Of a DNA stretch of 21,911 nucleotides, positions 1 through 8,357 are shown in pieces (the first letter of the stretch is position 1; the number at the start of each line of letters is the position of its first letter). Under the pieces are notes generated by a model that was not told the DNA's origin, ran no database searches, and saw only the letters and a list, made by a program, of their open reading frames with translations. The DNA comes from Reticulitermes lucifugus (Eukaryota; Arthropoda; Insecta; Blattodea; Rhinotermitidae). The DNA lies in assembly GCA_026260175.1 (NCBI GenBank), contig JAKCWW010000779.1, forward strand, positions 70,506 through 92,416, written 5' to 3'. The position numbers and the translations under genes are program-made.

Positions 1-75
1 ATATTCGGAGGCCGTTCCTCCATCCGCAACCCGAGGACGCGCCATTCCGTGGTGACAGGGACCCCCAACCTACAC
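1..75. repeat. GC-rich edge segment, probable fragment of a dispersed repeat
   Basis: The first 75 or so bases are much richer in G and C than the following kilobase and change abruptly to AT-rich DNA after about position 75. In frame 2 the first bases read as a short peptide containing SEAVPPSATRGRA before a stop. I recall similar peptides from repeat-derived predictions in insect genomes, but cannot confirm that here. The segment continues out of the left edge, so neither type nor orientation can be set. Confidence 0.3.
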
Positions 76-1947
76 AATGTAAAAAATGGATTGAAAGTTT
101 TTTTTTACAGCGATCGCCAATGACTGATCAGAACCAGAGAACGAGGAGAGGGGGGATAGAGTTTGGTCCAGTCCAGTACGAACTGTGAAAAGGTAAAGAT
201 GAGAAAATCACGAAAATGAACGGCCACTTGCAGGGCCAATATAATAAGAAATGTAAGCTTCAGGGAGTGAGTAAGACGACATTACCTATACCGCCCTTTT
301 CCGGGATTTCTACTCGAATCAACACCGTATCAGAAACCAGAAGGTTTATATATGATCAGTGCTCACCGTGTAAGCCGGGAAACCTATACACCATTAACTA
401 TACTTGCAGTAGGCCGAGCTTCTACCTGAATATCGAATATTTGACAATAGCCGAGTTCGCTGTTGTCTTTTTATCTATGGTACGCCATTACATCGCATTG
501 TTATGTATTCGCTTTCAAGCACATCTGGATCGTACTTCTATGTCCTAGCTACTGATTTTAACAACTGAACCGGATAATGCACGCATTACATTCAAGATAT
601 AAAACAAAGTACATATCATTCAGAGATACTTTTGAATTAACTGTAGATTATTTTACTCGCCCGGAACTACAAATGATGATGCTGCGCCCTTTATTGACTC
701 AAAAGGAATCGTTCATATTTAAGCCTTACGTAGTTAATTATCTGTTTACATAATCAAAGAGCTAACTGATGTGGCTCCTGGCGTCTAATATCTGATACTG
801 TTTACACTCACCTGTATTTCCTCTTCCATTTCTAAGTAATTTCCATCGTTATCTCTGGAATTTAAGGTACAGCACTATACGCCAGCAAGAATAACACACA
901 TTGTGGTACACACTGCATTTGTTGATTTTTAATCAACTTTAGTGTTAGAAACACAATGATGGTCTGAAGTAAGAATTATTTTCCTAACTACATGAATATT
1001 ACGTACATATTTTCATTTTTTATTTTGTAATATCTTTTTCGTTATGTTCAGTTCTGAGTGACACTAGCACAGAACTAACGTAACAGATCAGATTCGCTCA
1101 ACTTTTCGATAATCTCCCGCGTTTTATGGGCCCCAAAGAATTATTATTCTGTTCGCAAAGGCCTGCCACCGGTCTGTGTCCTGCGGACAGATTAATCCAG
1201 GCCATAATTTCAGAGTTTATGTATTCGAGACGCTTTTTAATATTATGTCACCTCTAACCCTAGATCTCCCAAGTGATCTCCAGACCAAAATGTTTTATAC
1301 ATTTGTCATATTCTCATTCGTGCTGCATATCCCACTCATTTCGTCTTTGATTTGCTAATGCGGTGTAGAAGTGAATGTTCCCGAATTTTCTTTGGAATTA
1401 CGTCGTCACGTACGTGTGAAAATGGGTGTTAGTTGATTGTACCAGTGTACCCCAAGGGTCTGTGTAGGGCGGTTAACCAATTGGACAAGAACAAAGGCTG
1501 TTTCCTCTACAAACACGACGTCAGTAAGGACTCCTCACTGACTAACTGTATGTCTACTGACAGCTCCCCATGTGACCTACACGTGTAGGAGCACGTAATG
1601 TTTACAATGGTTGCGCCTTGAAGCAGAAATTACATTCACAGAGTGTATAATTATCGTCAGTGTTCTGTATAGAACCCATGGGACCATGTAATGCATTCTG
1701 TCCCTCATAAAGCATTAGATTCAGTCACTTCAAACTGCGCAATGGTCTGCAGAGTTGGTTTCAAGTGGACTTCCGTCCTTCTGACAACGTACAAACTACC
1801 TCTTCCGACCATTTGGAGAAAGATTATAAATAAGACTTACGAGTAAATTTCTATGAAGAGGTCATAGAGAATCAGTTAATAGGAATTGTGCTTACTGTGT
1901 GTACATCACAACATCTTAAGGAAATTTGGATGCCATCAGAGACGGAG
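76..1947. other. AT-rich non-coding DNA, no recognisable gene
   Basis: I see no domain, RNA gene or repeat family I can name here. The best open frame is 216-548 on the plus strand. It starts with a true ATG in an A-rich context and gives 110 residues, but a frame of that length is about what chance allows in this much AT-rich DNA on two strands, and the peptide shows no motif I recognise. A second frame at 1176-1358 is shorter still. A perfect 14-bp palindrome at 1576-1589 is listed separately. Confidence 0.6.
1576..1589. repeat. 14-bp perfect palindrome with central CACGTG
   Basis: CCTACACGTGTAGG reads the same on both strands and has the canonical E-box hexamer CACGTG at its centre. bHLH and bHLH-PAS factors bind this hexamer, but nothing nearby marks a promoter. 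A palindrome of this length can also occur by chance in a 22-kb window. Confidence 0.35.
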
Positions 1948-1986
1948 TGACTAACAGCATATCAAGTAGGACTCTGCTCCGTGGAG
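1948..1986 (+). repeat. Short 3'-end fragment of a dispersed non-LTR element (third copy)
   Basis: The stretch aligns with the 3' ends at 2698-2740 and 9668-9716 after gaps. It shares a TGACTA-like start, TCAAG, and then ACTCTGCTCC followed by a GGAG box. It carries no part of the upstream reading frame. That fits either a short insertion from abortive reverse transcription or erosion of a longer copy. Its boundaries are approximate. Confidence 0.45.
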
Positions 1987-2610
1987 CGCATTTGGGTATG
2001 TGTGCATACGTTGAAATTTGTGTTAATGACACTGTCTTCGTGACACAAACATCAAAAAATGAAAAGCAACATAACGTATGAAGAAGGTACAATATTTAGA
2101 ATCACTCATTTTTGGACACTGTTAATTGTCCTTTGTTTAAAGGAACAACTGGACGATGGACAAATTACCCAAACTGAGTGGTTTTTAATTTGATATGTCG
2201 TCGTCAAAACCCAATATAACTGAAGTTACGAAATATAATCATAGCATAAATATTGTGGCGCTTCCGCTGTTCTACGAATTTAGTGCGCCATACAGTTTGT
2301 GGGTTCGTCGCACTACAATCGATGTGCAGTTCCTTTAATACTCGATTATGATGTTGTTGCTAGGACATGGAGGAAAACTATATGGAGCACCAGATTTCCA
2401 TTTCTTAAACACACTTAAGTGCCAACAGTCAAATAAATAGGCCACGTGTTGGTGATGTGTAGGGCGGCCGATTCGTGAATTTGACCACTTATCTCCCTTT
2501 AGTGCTGAGGTTAAAAGTGAGTGGAGCTAAACCTCCACTCCCCTATGCCTTAATGCCGTGCAGTTGGAAAACGTTACCTTTAATTTACGCCATAATGTAA
2601 GGAAATAAAC
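1987..2610. other. Non-coding DNA between two retroelement 3' ends
   Basis: There is no recognisable gene. The only structure I noted is an 8-bp perfect hairpin: GAGTGGAG at 2519-2526 and CTCCACTC at 2533-2540, with a 6-base loop. No T-run follows it and no gene lies beside it, so it has no evident role. Confidence 0.55.
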
Positions 2611-2750
2611 GCTCACGATAGGGACAGGTGGCGGGCTCTTGTGAGTGCGGTAATGAACCTTCGGGTTTCACAAAACACGGGGAATTTCTTGACTAGCTGA
2701 CGACCTGCTAGCTTCTCAAGAAGGACTCTGCTCCATGGAGTTAGTAAGGA
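2611..2750 (+). mobile_element. 3' end of a non-LTR retrotransposon (copy A): C-terminal frame plus 3' tail
   Basis: An open stretch of 29 codons runs from 2611 to a TGA at 2698-2700. It begins AHDRDRWRALV and ends NFLTS. The DR-x-x-WR pattern resembles the extreme C-terminus of the ORF of AP-endonuclease-type non-LTR elements (RTE/CR1-like) as I know them, followed by a short 3' UTR. A near-homologous segment at 9596-9741 keeps the same frame, which supports a coding origin. The UTR holds CTTCTCAAGA and GACTCTGCTCCATGGAG. The rest of the element is missing, so this is a heavily 5'-truncated insertion. The clade assignment is tentative. Confidence 0.5.
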
Positions 2751-2988
2751 ATTAACTATTCTAATTGACGCATTGAGTATTCATTGAAAAAAGGCGTTCC
2801 TTTTGGATACAGATTTCCGACGTGTTCAAAATCTGGCTATAAATTTGTAGATCCAAAACTATTTCTGTAATTGTAGTTTATAGATTTTCTCTTGACACTC
2901 CTGAACCGTCTTCGGGTTTACAAACCATTACCAATTCCCCGCCAGCAGATCGAACACAACGCTTCGGCTGAAAACAAAGCAGGAAGTA

Positions 2989-3480
2989 ATGCAGTCACAA
3001 CGCATTCAGGTACGAAAAGGAATATTCCAGGGGGACTGTCTCTCGCCATTACTATTCTGTATAGCACTTATTCCATTAACACACAAGCTGAACAGAGCTG
3101 ATTGAGGATATCAAGTACACGGAGCTGAGAGGAATATAAGTCATTTACTGTACACGGATGACTTGAAACTGCTAAGTATAAGTGACGAAGAATTTGAGAA
3201 TGAAATAAAAATTGTGAAAGCTATTTGCAAAAACATTAATATGAATTTTGGATCAGAAAAGTGTATAAAAATTTGTTCAAAAAAAAGGCAGGGTCCAGAG
3301 GAAAACATACATAGGAAGTGCATTTGAGAAGGACATTAAGAAGTGGACCCAGGAAAAGCTTATAAGTATTTAAGGGTAGAACATTTTAATGACATAGATC
3401 ATAAGAATGATGCAGAAAAGTTGAAGAAGAAATGCTTGAGGAGATTGATATTAGTCTCGGACATAATTAAGTGCAAAGAA
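2989..3480 (+). pseudogene. Reverse transcriptase palm and post-palm segment of the R4/Dong-like element
   Basis: Frame 1 from 2989 reads into RT motif B, with FQGD at 3025-3036 followed by a Leu-Ser-Pro, then a TGA stop at 3103-3105. It resumes in the same frame with the catalytic YTDD at 3151-3162, whose two Asp residues would chelate the metal ions. An NFGSEKC motif, as expected after motif C, ends at 3264. Between about 3300 and 3354 the sense moves to frame 2 (KTYIGSAFEKDIKK). It then returns to frame 1 for YKYL at 3361-3372 and stops at 3481-3483. At least two frameshifts and one internal stop make the copy non-functional. The catalytic residues themselves survive, which fits post-insertion decay. 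Confidence 0.85.
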
Positions 3481-3483
3481 TAA

Positions 3484-4098
3484 AATACAAGAAATTGGAT
3501 CATTGGCAGTACCAGCACTTGGATATAATTTTCGAATTATTAACTGGTTTCAAGAAGAACTGCGAAAAGTGGATAGGAAACAAGGAAACTGCCAGCCATC
3601 CATGGACAGCATCACCCAAAGGCAGGGGCACATCGCTTGTATGTTCGCAGAAAACAGGGAGGAAGGGGGCTGATGCAGTTAGAAGAAGCCTACGCAGTAG
3701 AATTACAAAACTGATGGAATATGTAGACAGCATAGAATATCTACTAATACAAATTGTTAGAACGCACCAACAAAACACCAACTGAACAATGTTACAGACA
3801 GCTAGAAGCCTCAAGGGAGAATTACTGAGAGGAACAAGAGAAATAAAGGACAGCATAGCAGAGAAGACAAAAGAAAGTTGGCGGGAGAAAAGGATGCCTG
3901 GACAATTCTCACGTAACTTAGGCAAAAAACTGGTAGATAATGAACCGTCATATCGATGGTTAAAATTTAGAAACATCAAGGAAGAAACAGAAAGTACAAT
4001 AGTGGCAGCACAAGACCAAGCAATTAGTACAAACCATTTTAAAAATAAAATTTTGAAGGAAGAAAGTGACAGTAAATTCCGTTACGTAAGCATACATA
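3484..4098 (+). pseudogene. RT thumb and linker region of the R4/Dong-like element
   Basis: Sense continues in frame 2 (GYNFRIINWFQEELRKVDRK from 3521), then frame 1 (RKQGGRGLMQLEEAYAVE from 3649), then frame 3 from about 3700. Frame 3 holds two long pieces separated by a single TGA at 3783-3785. The stretch after it (3789-4115) is the longest surviving piece and is rich in Lys, Arg and Glu. Motifs such as GGRGL followed by an acidic helix are typical between the RT and the zinc-binding segment in R2-superclade proteins. A 159-residue open frame on the opposite strand (3500-3979) is an antisense shadow of this coding sequence. Confidence 0.75.
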
Positions 4099-4617
4099 AA
4101 CTATTGACCACCTAACCTCAGGATGCCCCATTTTGGCGAAGAATGAATACTTAATGAGACACGATAAAGTTGGTACACATTTACGTTAGTGAATATGCGA
4201 AGTATTAGGCATAGAAACGAAAGATAAATGGTAAACACACACAACGAAACCAGTATGTGAACATGAAGATGCGACAGTATTATGGAATCAAGGGGTACAT
4301 ACAGAGAGAGAATGTACAGCAAATAGGCCAGATATAATAATTAAAAACAAAAAAAGAGAAAACATGCATACTGATAGATGTGGCAATAACAGCGGACAGA
4401 AATGTCACGCAAAAGGAAGCAGAAAAAAAATTAAATAAAACGAATGTAGAACATTAAATGTGTGGTTATACCGGTAATAATTAAAGCCACCGGAATAGTA
4501 AAAAAAGGTTTAAATAAAAATTTGGAAACCATACCAGGAAAACGGTCAACAGATTCACAACAAAAGACGGCTCTACTTGGAACATCACACCTAATACGGA
4601 AAGTATAGCAGTATGAA
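4074..4617 (+). pseudogene. Zinc-binding relic and restriction-like endonuclease domain of the R4/Dong-like element
   Basis: Frame 2 from 4100 reads TIDHLTSGCP followed by an Arg-His-Asp, which matches the His/Cys half of the zinc-binding motif that precedes the RLE domain. The upstream Cys pair is not visible: the bases before it translate as Phe-Arg-Tyr in frame 3 and have probably been frameshifted or mutated. Tandem stops TAG-TGA (4187-4192) follow. Frame 2 then gives RPDIIIKNKK at 4325 onwards and frame 3 gives CILIDVAI at 4365 onwards. These are the PD and ID elements of the PD-(D/E)xK-like nuclease. Frame 1 from 4462 gives VVIPVIIKATGIV and a C-terminal tail to a stop near 4617. Confidence 0.75.
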
Positions 4618-4702
4618 ACTTGGAAGTCTGAGCGGTGAGAATCATCTTTGGTTCAAGAGGAGAAATACCACGGAGAAAAGACCTGTGACAAGAGACAAAA
4701 CT

Positions 4703-4735
4703 ATAATAATAATCATAATAATAATAATAATAATA
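4703..4735 (+). repeat. ATA/TAA trinucleotide tail at the 3' end of the retrotransposon
   Basis: The tract is nearly pure ATA/TAA units with one interruption (ATC). It directly follows the last retroelement-like sequence. Simple TAA-type tails are known for R4/Dong-type elements and support placing the 3' end here. It may also have been a pre-existing microsatellite used as target. Confidence 0.75.
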
Positions 4736-4739
4736 TGTA

Positions 4740-5927
4740 ATTTGTTATTCTAATAAGTACCTTACTTCAATCTCTCTCTCAGAACGAAGGTTGGATTATA
4801 GAGATCAGAATAGAAAAAAATGCGTGTAAAGAAGGGAGGCAAATGCAGTGTTTTATAATATCTCCACATCGGATTCTGCTTCACCACTATCCTGAAGTCC
4901 CCTAATGGGGGTTCCCATTACTCTCTGTCAGGTAGGATGGAACACCAGTGTCACGCTATACCGTGGTTAATCAGTCCTCCCGCATTAATCAACAGCTAAC
5001 ACCAAGCAGCTGTGAGCAATCCCACAGACCGCAGCGTATGAATGCTTGCTTACCTCCTTGTAAAATATATTTAGTGGACTGTGGTTTGCACATTGCGGAC
5101 TGATCCTTTCTGGTTTAAAAGGCACATAATAGTCCTGCTTATGGCGGGAGTTCTGTACATTCTGTCTAATTAATAAATGTAAATTGTTTATGAAGTACAT
5201 AATTTCATAATAGTCTCTAACTGATGATGTTGACTTTATCTGTTAATAGATTTTGGAAGTCAGAGGGCAACTGACTGCAAAAATGTTATTTCGGTAAAAA
5301 ATTTTGTAAAACCGGAATATTTCCTGTGGATAATATTCGATATTAATTCATTAAATTCAGAAATAATTTCTTGTTCCCATCATCAAGGCCAACGTTTTGA
5401 CATAACATTCGAAAAAATTGGCATATTTTCGTATACGGACTATACATTTTCGTTAATTTTAAATCTCTTAAAAATAACGCATAAAATTTCTTGGCGGGAT
5501 TAAATTTTTTATTTTCTGCTTAAAGTCATTGAGTGAGTAAAGTAAGGCGCGTGAGAGATGGGTCCTGCATGAGGGAAAAGAGAAGATATTCGAAAATTGT
5601 TTTTGAAACATTTACAGAAAAAAGATTGCTTGTAAGGACAATTCTGATGTGAGACAATAATGTTAAAATGAAGCTTGTTGAAATAGTGTGTAAAAGCGAG
5701 GATGAAATTCACCCAGCGCAAATATGTTGGAAAGTATATCGTTTTGAACACTATAATGAAACTTCAGTTTCCCGATAAACGCTCTAGAGTGTCTTGTACG
5801 TATACTGCTGGACATCCGGAAAGTTCATGCAATATCCTGATCAGTTTAGTTGGCTTCTTCAACACAAAATTAGTCATAGCTCAGGCGTCCAGAAGAAGAA
5901 TCCTAGAGACTAATAAAAGGTTATATA
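4740..5927. other. Non-coding DNA without a recognisable gene
   Basis: I see no domain-bearing frame. A perfect 7-bp hairpin with a 4-base loop sits at 4903-4920 (TAATGGG and CCCATTA) in a locally more GC-rich stretch, 4880-4985, that could be a worn repeat I cannot name. The open frames at 4985-5200 (minus) and 5509-5751 (minus) look random. Confidence 0.55.
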
Positions 5928-5929
5928 AG

Positions 5930-6222
5930 TCATGCCATGGCTCAGGCGGTTATTCTACGGCCTCCCACCGCGGAGGCCCGGGTTCGATCCCGGGTCAGTC
6001 CATGTGGCATTTGTGGTGGACAAATTGGCACTGGGACAGGTTTTTCGCTTAGTACTTCGGTTTTCCCCTGTCAATTTCATAGCACCGGTGCTCCATTACA
6101 CGGAAAAATGAAAATTCTAATCATCCTTCCCTTCATCTTCATCACACGGTTGCACAATAAGCCTTAAGGCTGCGGTGCGTCCGTAGCTTCTGCTGCGGGC
6201 CCTTTCTCCAACAACAACAAAA
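5930..6222 (+). mobile_element. tRNA-derived SINE, near full-length copy 1
   Basis: The head is tRNA-like. An A-box match TGGCTCAGGCGG lies at 5938-5949 and a B-box match GGTTCGATCC at 5981-5990, with 43 bases between their starts. The T-arm folds perfectly (CCCGG and CCGGG around GTTCGATC). The body has no open gene, and the 3' end is an A-rich tail with CAA units near 6208-6222. A second copy at 14715 aligns over its whole length, which defines the family. RNA polymerase III would have transcribed it, and a partner LINE would have supplied reverse transcriptase. ATG-started frames inside it (5702-6052, 5937-6167) are by-products. I found no clean target-site duplication. Confidence 0.85.
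5938..5990 (+). promoter_or_regulatory. Internal pol III promoter (A and B boxes) of SINE copy 1
   Basis: TGGCTCAGGCGG (5938-5949) and GGTTCGATCC (5981-5990) match the tRNA-type A and B box consensus that TFIIIC recognises. The same boxes occur at the same spacing in copy 2. Whether this copy is transcribed cannot be told from sequence. Confidence 0.7.
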
Positions 6223-6677
6223 AAAACATCTGTTCGTCCTCCGGGGTGTTCTTCAAATAAACTGTCACTGAAGAGTTACCATTGATATGTTCCGATTTAC
6301 CTGTTACGTAGCATTTACTACAATGGCCCCGGGTTGTTTTCGCTTTATGAGTTGAGCGATTGCTAGGTAAAGACACAACGATAAATAAATAATGCACTAC
6401 AAAAATCGGATATCATCCTTTAGTCAGAAAGTGAGATACGGGCAAATAAAGAAAACTGCAGAATTACAGAGTTAGTGGTCGCCGACACATTGGACTGTCA
6501 ACTTAAAATTTTGGTTGGGGTTTATACATGTGCTGTAGCCGAATATTAATATTCAAATCCCAAGCAAAATCTTGGTGTATGTAAGCATAGAACTGTCAAA
6601 AAATTCGAGTGTCACAAAATCGGAGGCTCAGATGTTAATCATTTCAGCATTGTCTATCTGTAAAATAATTCGGAACA
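6223..6677. other. Non-coding spacer between two SINEs
   Basis: I recognise nothing here. The minus-strand frame at 6164-6397 overlaps the SINE tail and has no motif. Confidence 0.5.
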
Positions 6678-6868
6678 GAGCGTGGGTCTGCGGCCGCTCG
6701 CTTACTGGGATTGCGGGTTCGAATCCCTCCCCACCCCCCGGTGGATTGGATGTCTGTCTCTTGTGAGTGTTGTGTTTTGTCAGGTAGAGGTCTCTGCGTC
6801 AGGCTCATCACTCGTTCAGAGGAGTCCTAACGAATGTGGAGTGTAGGGGGTGTTGCGCCGTGGAAAAA
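6678..6868 (+). mobile_element. Second tRNA-derived SINE-like element, a different family
   Basis: A strong B-box match GGTTCGAATCC lies at 6716-6726. Upstream is a G- and C-rich head (from about 6678) in which the A box is poor (TGGGTCTGCGG near 6683). The downstream body is unlike the 5930 element, with GT-rich then GC-rich segments ending near GCGCCGTGGAAAAA. The head does not close into a tRNA cloverleaf with an acceptor stem, so it is not a functional tRNA gene. No second copy is present in the window, so SINE status rests on the B box, the compositional contrast with the flanks, and the short A-rich end. Confidence 0.5.
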
Positions 6869-8230
6869 TAGACTAATTATGTGCATTTTGTTGGTTGATT
6901 AAGATTACAGATTATAATGCACGGAATAAGTTTATTAAGAAACACAAAAACGCCATTTTGTACTATCCTGTTGTTATTATTGGATATAACTATTATGAAT
7001 TCAAATTATTGGAACTGATTCACTACTTCCCCAGAGAGACAATGTCATTGCAATTATTAATCATTCTTCAAGTTTTGATGTATTTACATGACGGAAGATA
7101 TAGTATACTGTGGTGCTGTGGATTATGACATCGTGTATTCTGATAGGTGTTTATGAAAGTTTCGAAAGCACATGACGCTTCCCTGTCCTGTACTCAGCAC
7201 GTTTCATGCATCGAAGTCTGGGGTTTAAAATATTTTCACACACGAACTTTCTTACATTTTACGACTTGTTACCATTTGTGATGTACACGTAATTGTCGAC
7301 AAAATCTGCTAGGAATATCATTTAATGTTGCTAAGAACGTATACATTTTCCGATTTATTCTTGCTCGAAGTTAGAGCCATCTACGGTATATAAACGACCT
7401 GTTACATAGTAAAGTTGTATACTGCAGTTTGTGGCTGTGATTGAAACATATTTCTGAGAGATTTGTATGTGTATCGTGGAGTTCATCAAGTGAAAATTAC
7501 GACGTCTATTCCCTAGACATCCTAAGGGATTTACTTGTAGAATTTGGGAGAGATTTCTTCCTCTCAAAACTACTGTCTACTGTCAATTCCAAGAGAACAC
7601 ATTTGTGAACGTTTCTTAGTATGACGGAATATAAATTTGAATCCGAGTTTAATCGTAAAGGCTTGTGGCCCAGTGGGATTGCAAGAAATGGAAAAATTAT
7701 ACTGGATTTTTAGATGCATTTTACTTACTCCAATCTGTATGTTCTTGAGTCTGTATTAAAGTTATATACTAAGTATACTTTTGTGCTGACCATGATAGAT
7801 ATTTCAAAGTACGCCTGATAATAGATTGCAATATTATACTGAAATTTTGGTCTTGTCAACATATTTATGGAAATTATACCAAAAGCAGAAACACTAAAAT
7901 TTAAAAAAAATGTAGCGGGACTAATTTTATGTGGCCGTCTGACAAGCAGAACTACGTATAACTAAGGCTAGTGTATTGGTGAAGACGAATGAATAACTTA
8001 GCAGTTTGTACAGCTGCAATAGAGATTATTTTATTTATCAAGAAATTTTATTCGAAAAACTGGAAGGTAAGAGAATAATTTGGAAGGCGTAGACATATAT
8101 GCGAGGACAATATTAAAATGCACTTTAAAGAAACAGAATGTGAGAGTGTGGACCTGATTCACCTGGCTGAGAATGGAAAGCAACGGCAGGCAGTTGTGAA
8201 CGCGGTACTGGACTTTGGCTTCTGCAATAG
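6869..8230. other. Non-coding AT-rich DNA
   Basis: No gene, RNA or named repeat is recognisable. Frames at 6895-7128 (plus) and 7355-7567 (minus) are short, without motif, and consistent with chance. Confidence 0.6.
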
Positions 8231-8357
8231 GTTGTAGACTTGACTACCAGAGCGGATCATAGCTGCTAAAGAGGAACGTGCTCAATGCAGTTAGTTGTAG
8301 ACTTGACTACCAGAGTGCATCATAGCTGCTAAGGAGGAACGTGCTCAATGCAGTTAG
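8231..8357. repeat. 63-bp unit in tandem duplicate
   Basis: The unit at 8231-8293 is followed directly by a second copy at 8294-8356, and the first base of a third follows. I count three substitutions between copies: two adjacent to each other in the CGGATC/TGCATC region and one in AAAGAG/AAGGAG. High identity indicates a recent local duplication or a two-unit minisatellite. It encodes nothing I recognise. Confidence 0.9.

Larger units (their letters stand above)
2892..4735 (+). mobile_element. Decayed, 5'-truncated RLE-type non-LTR retrotransposon (R2 superclade, R4/Dong-like)
   Basis: In life this protein nicked a chromosomal target with a restriction-like endonuclease and reverse-transcribed its own RNA at the nick. 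What remains is the second half of the ORF, in order: RT motif B (frame 1, GIFQGD near 3019-3036), RT motif C (YTDD, 3151-3162), RT motif D-like NFGSEKC (ending 3264), a YKYL motif (3361-3372), a thumb-like region, a zinc-binding relic with His and Cys at 4109 and 4124, and the endonuclease RPD (4325-4333) and ID (4374-4379). The reading passes through all three frames and meets stops, for example at 3103-3105 and 3783-3785. It ends in an ATA/TAA repeat at 4703-4735. The 5' end is approximate; the N-terminal DNA-binding region and the early RT motifs are absent. Class: high confidence. Clade: moderate. Confidence 0.85.

Noticed and set aside
216..548. 110-residue ATG-started frame
   Set aside because: Its length is compatible with chance for this amount of AT-rich DNA, and it has no recognisable motif, signal peptide or neighbouring gene.
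3500..3979. 159-residue minus-strand open frame
   Set aside because: It lies exactly antisense to retrotransposon coding sequence carrying clear RT-thumb motifs on the plus strand, and has no motif of its own.
5933..6006. Possible genuine tRNA gene at the SINE head
   Set aside because: The A and B boxes and a T-arm are present, but no 7-bp acceptor stem closes the fold, and the same sequence continues into a shared SINE body in two places.
6683..6755. Possible tRNA gene around GGTTCGAATCC
   Set aside because: There is no acceptor stem or anticodon arm of proper size. The A box is poor.
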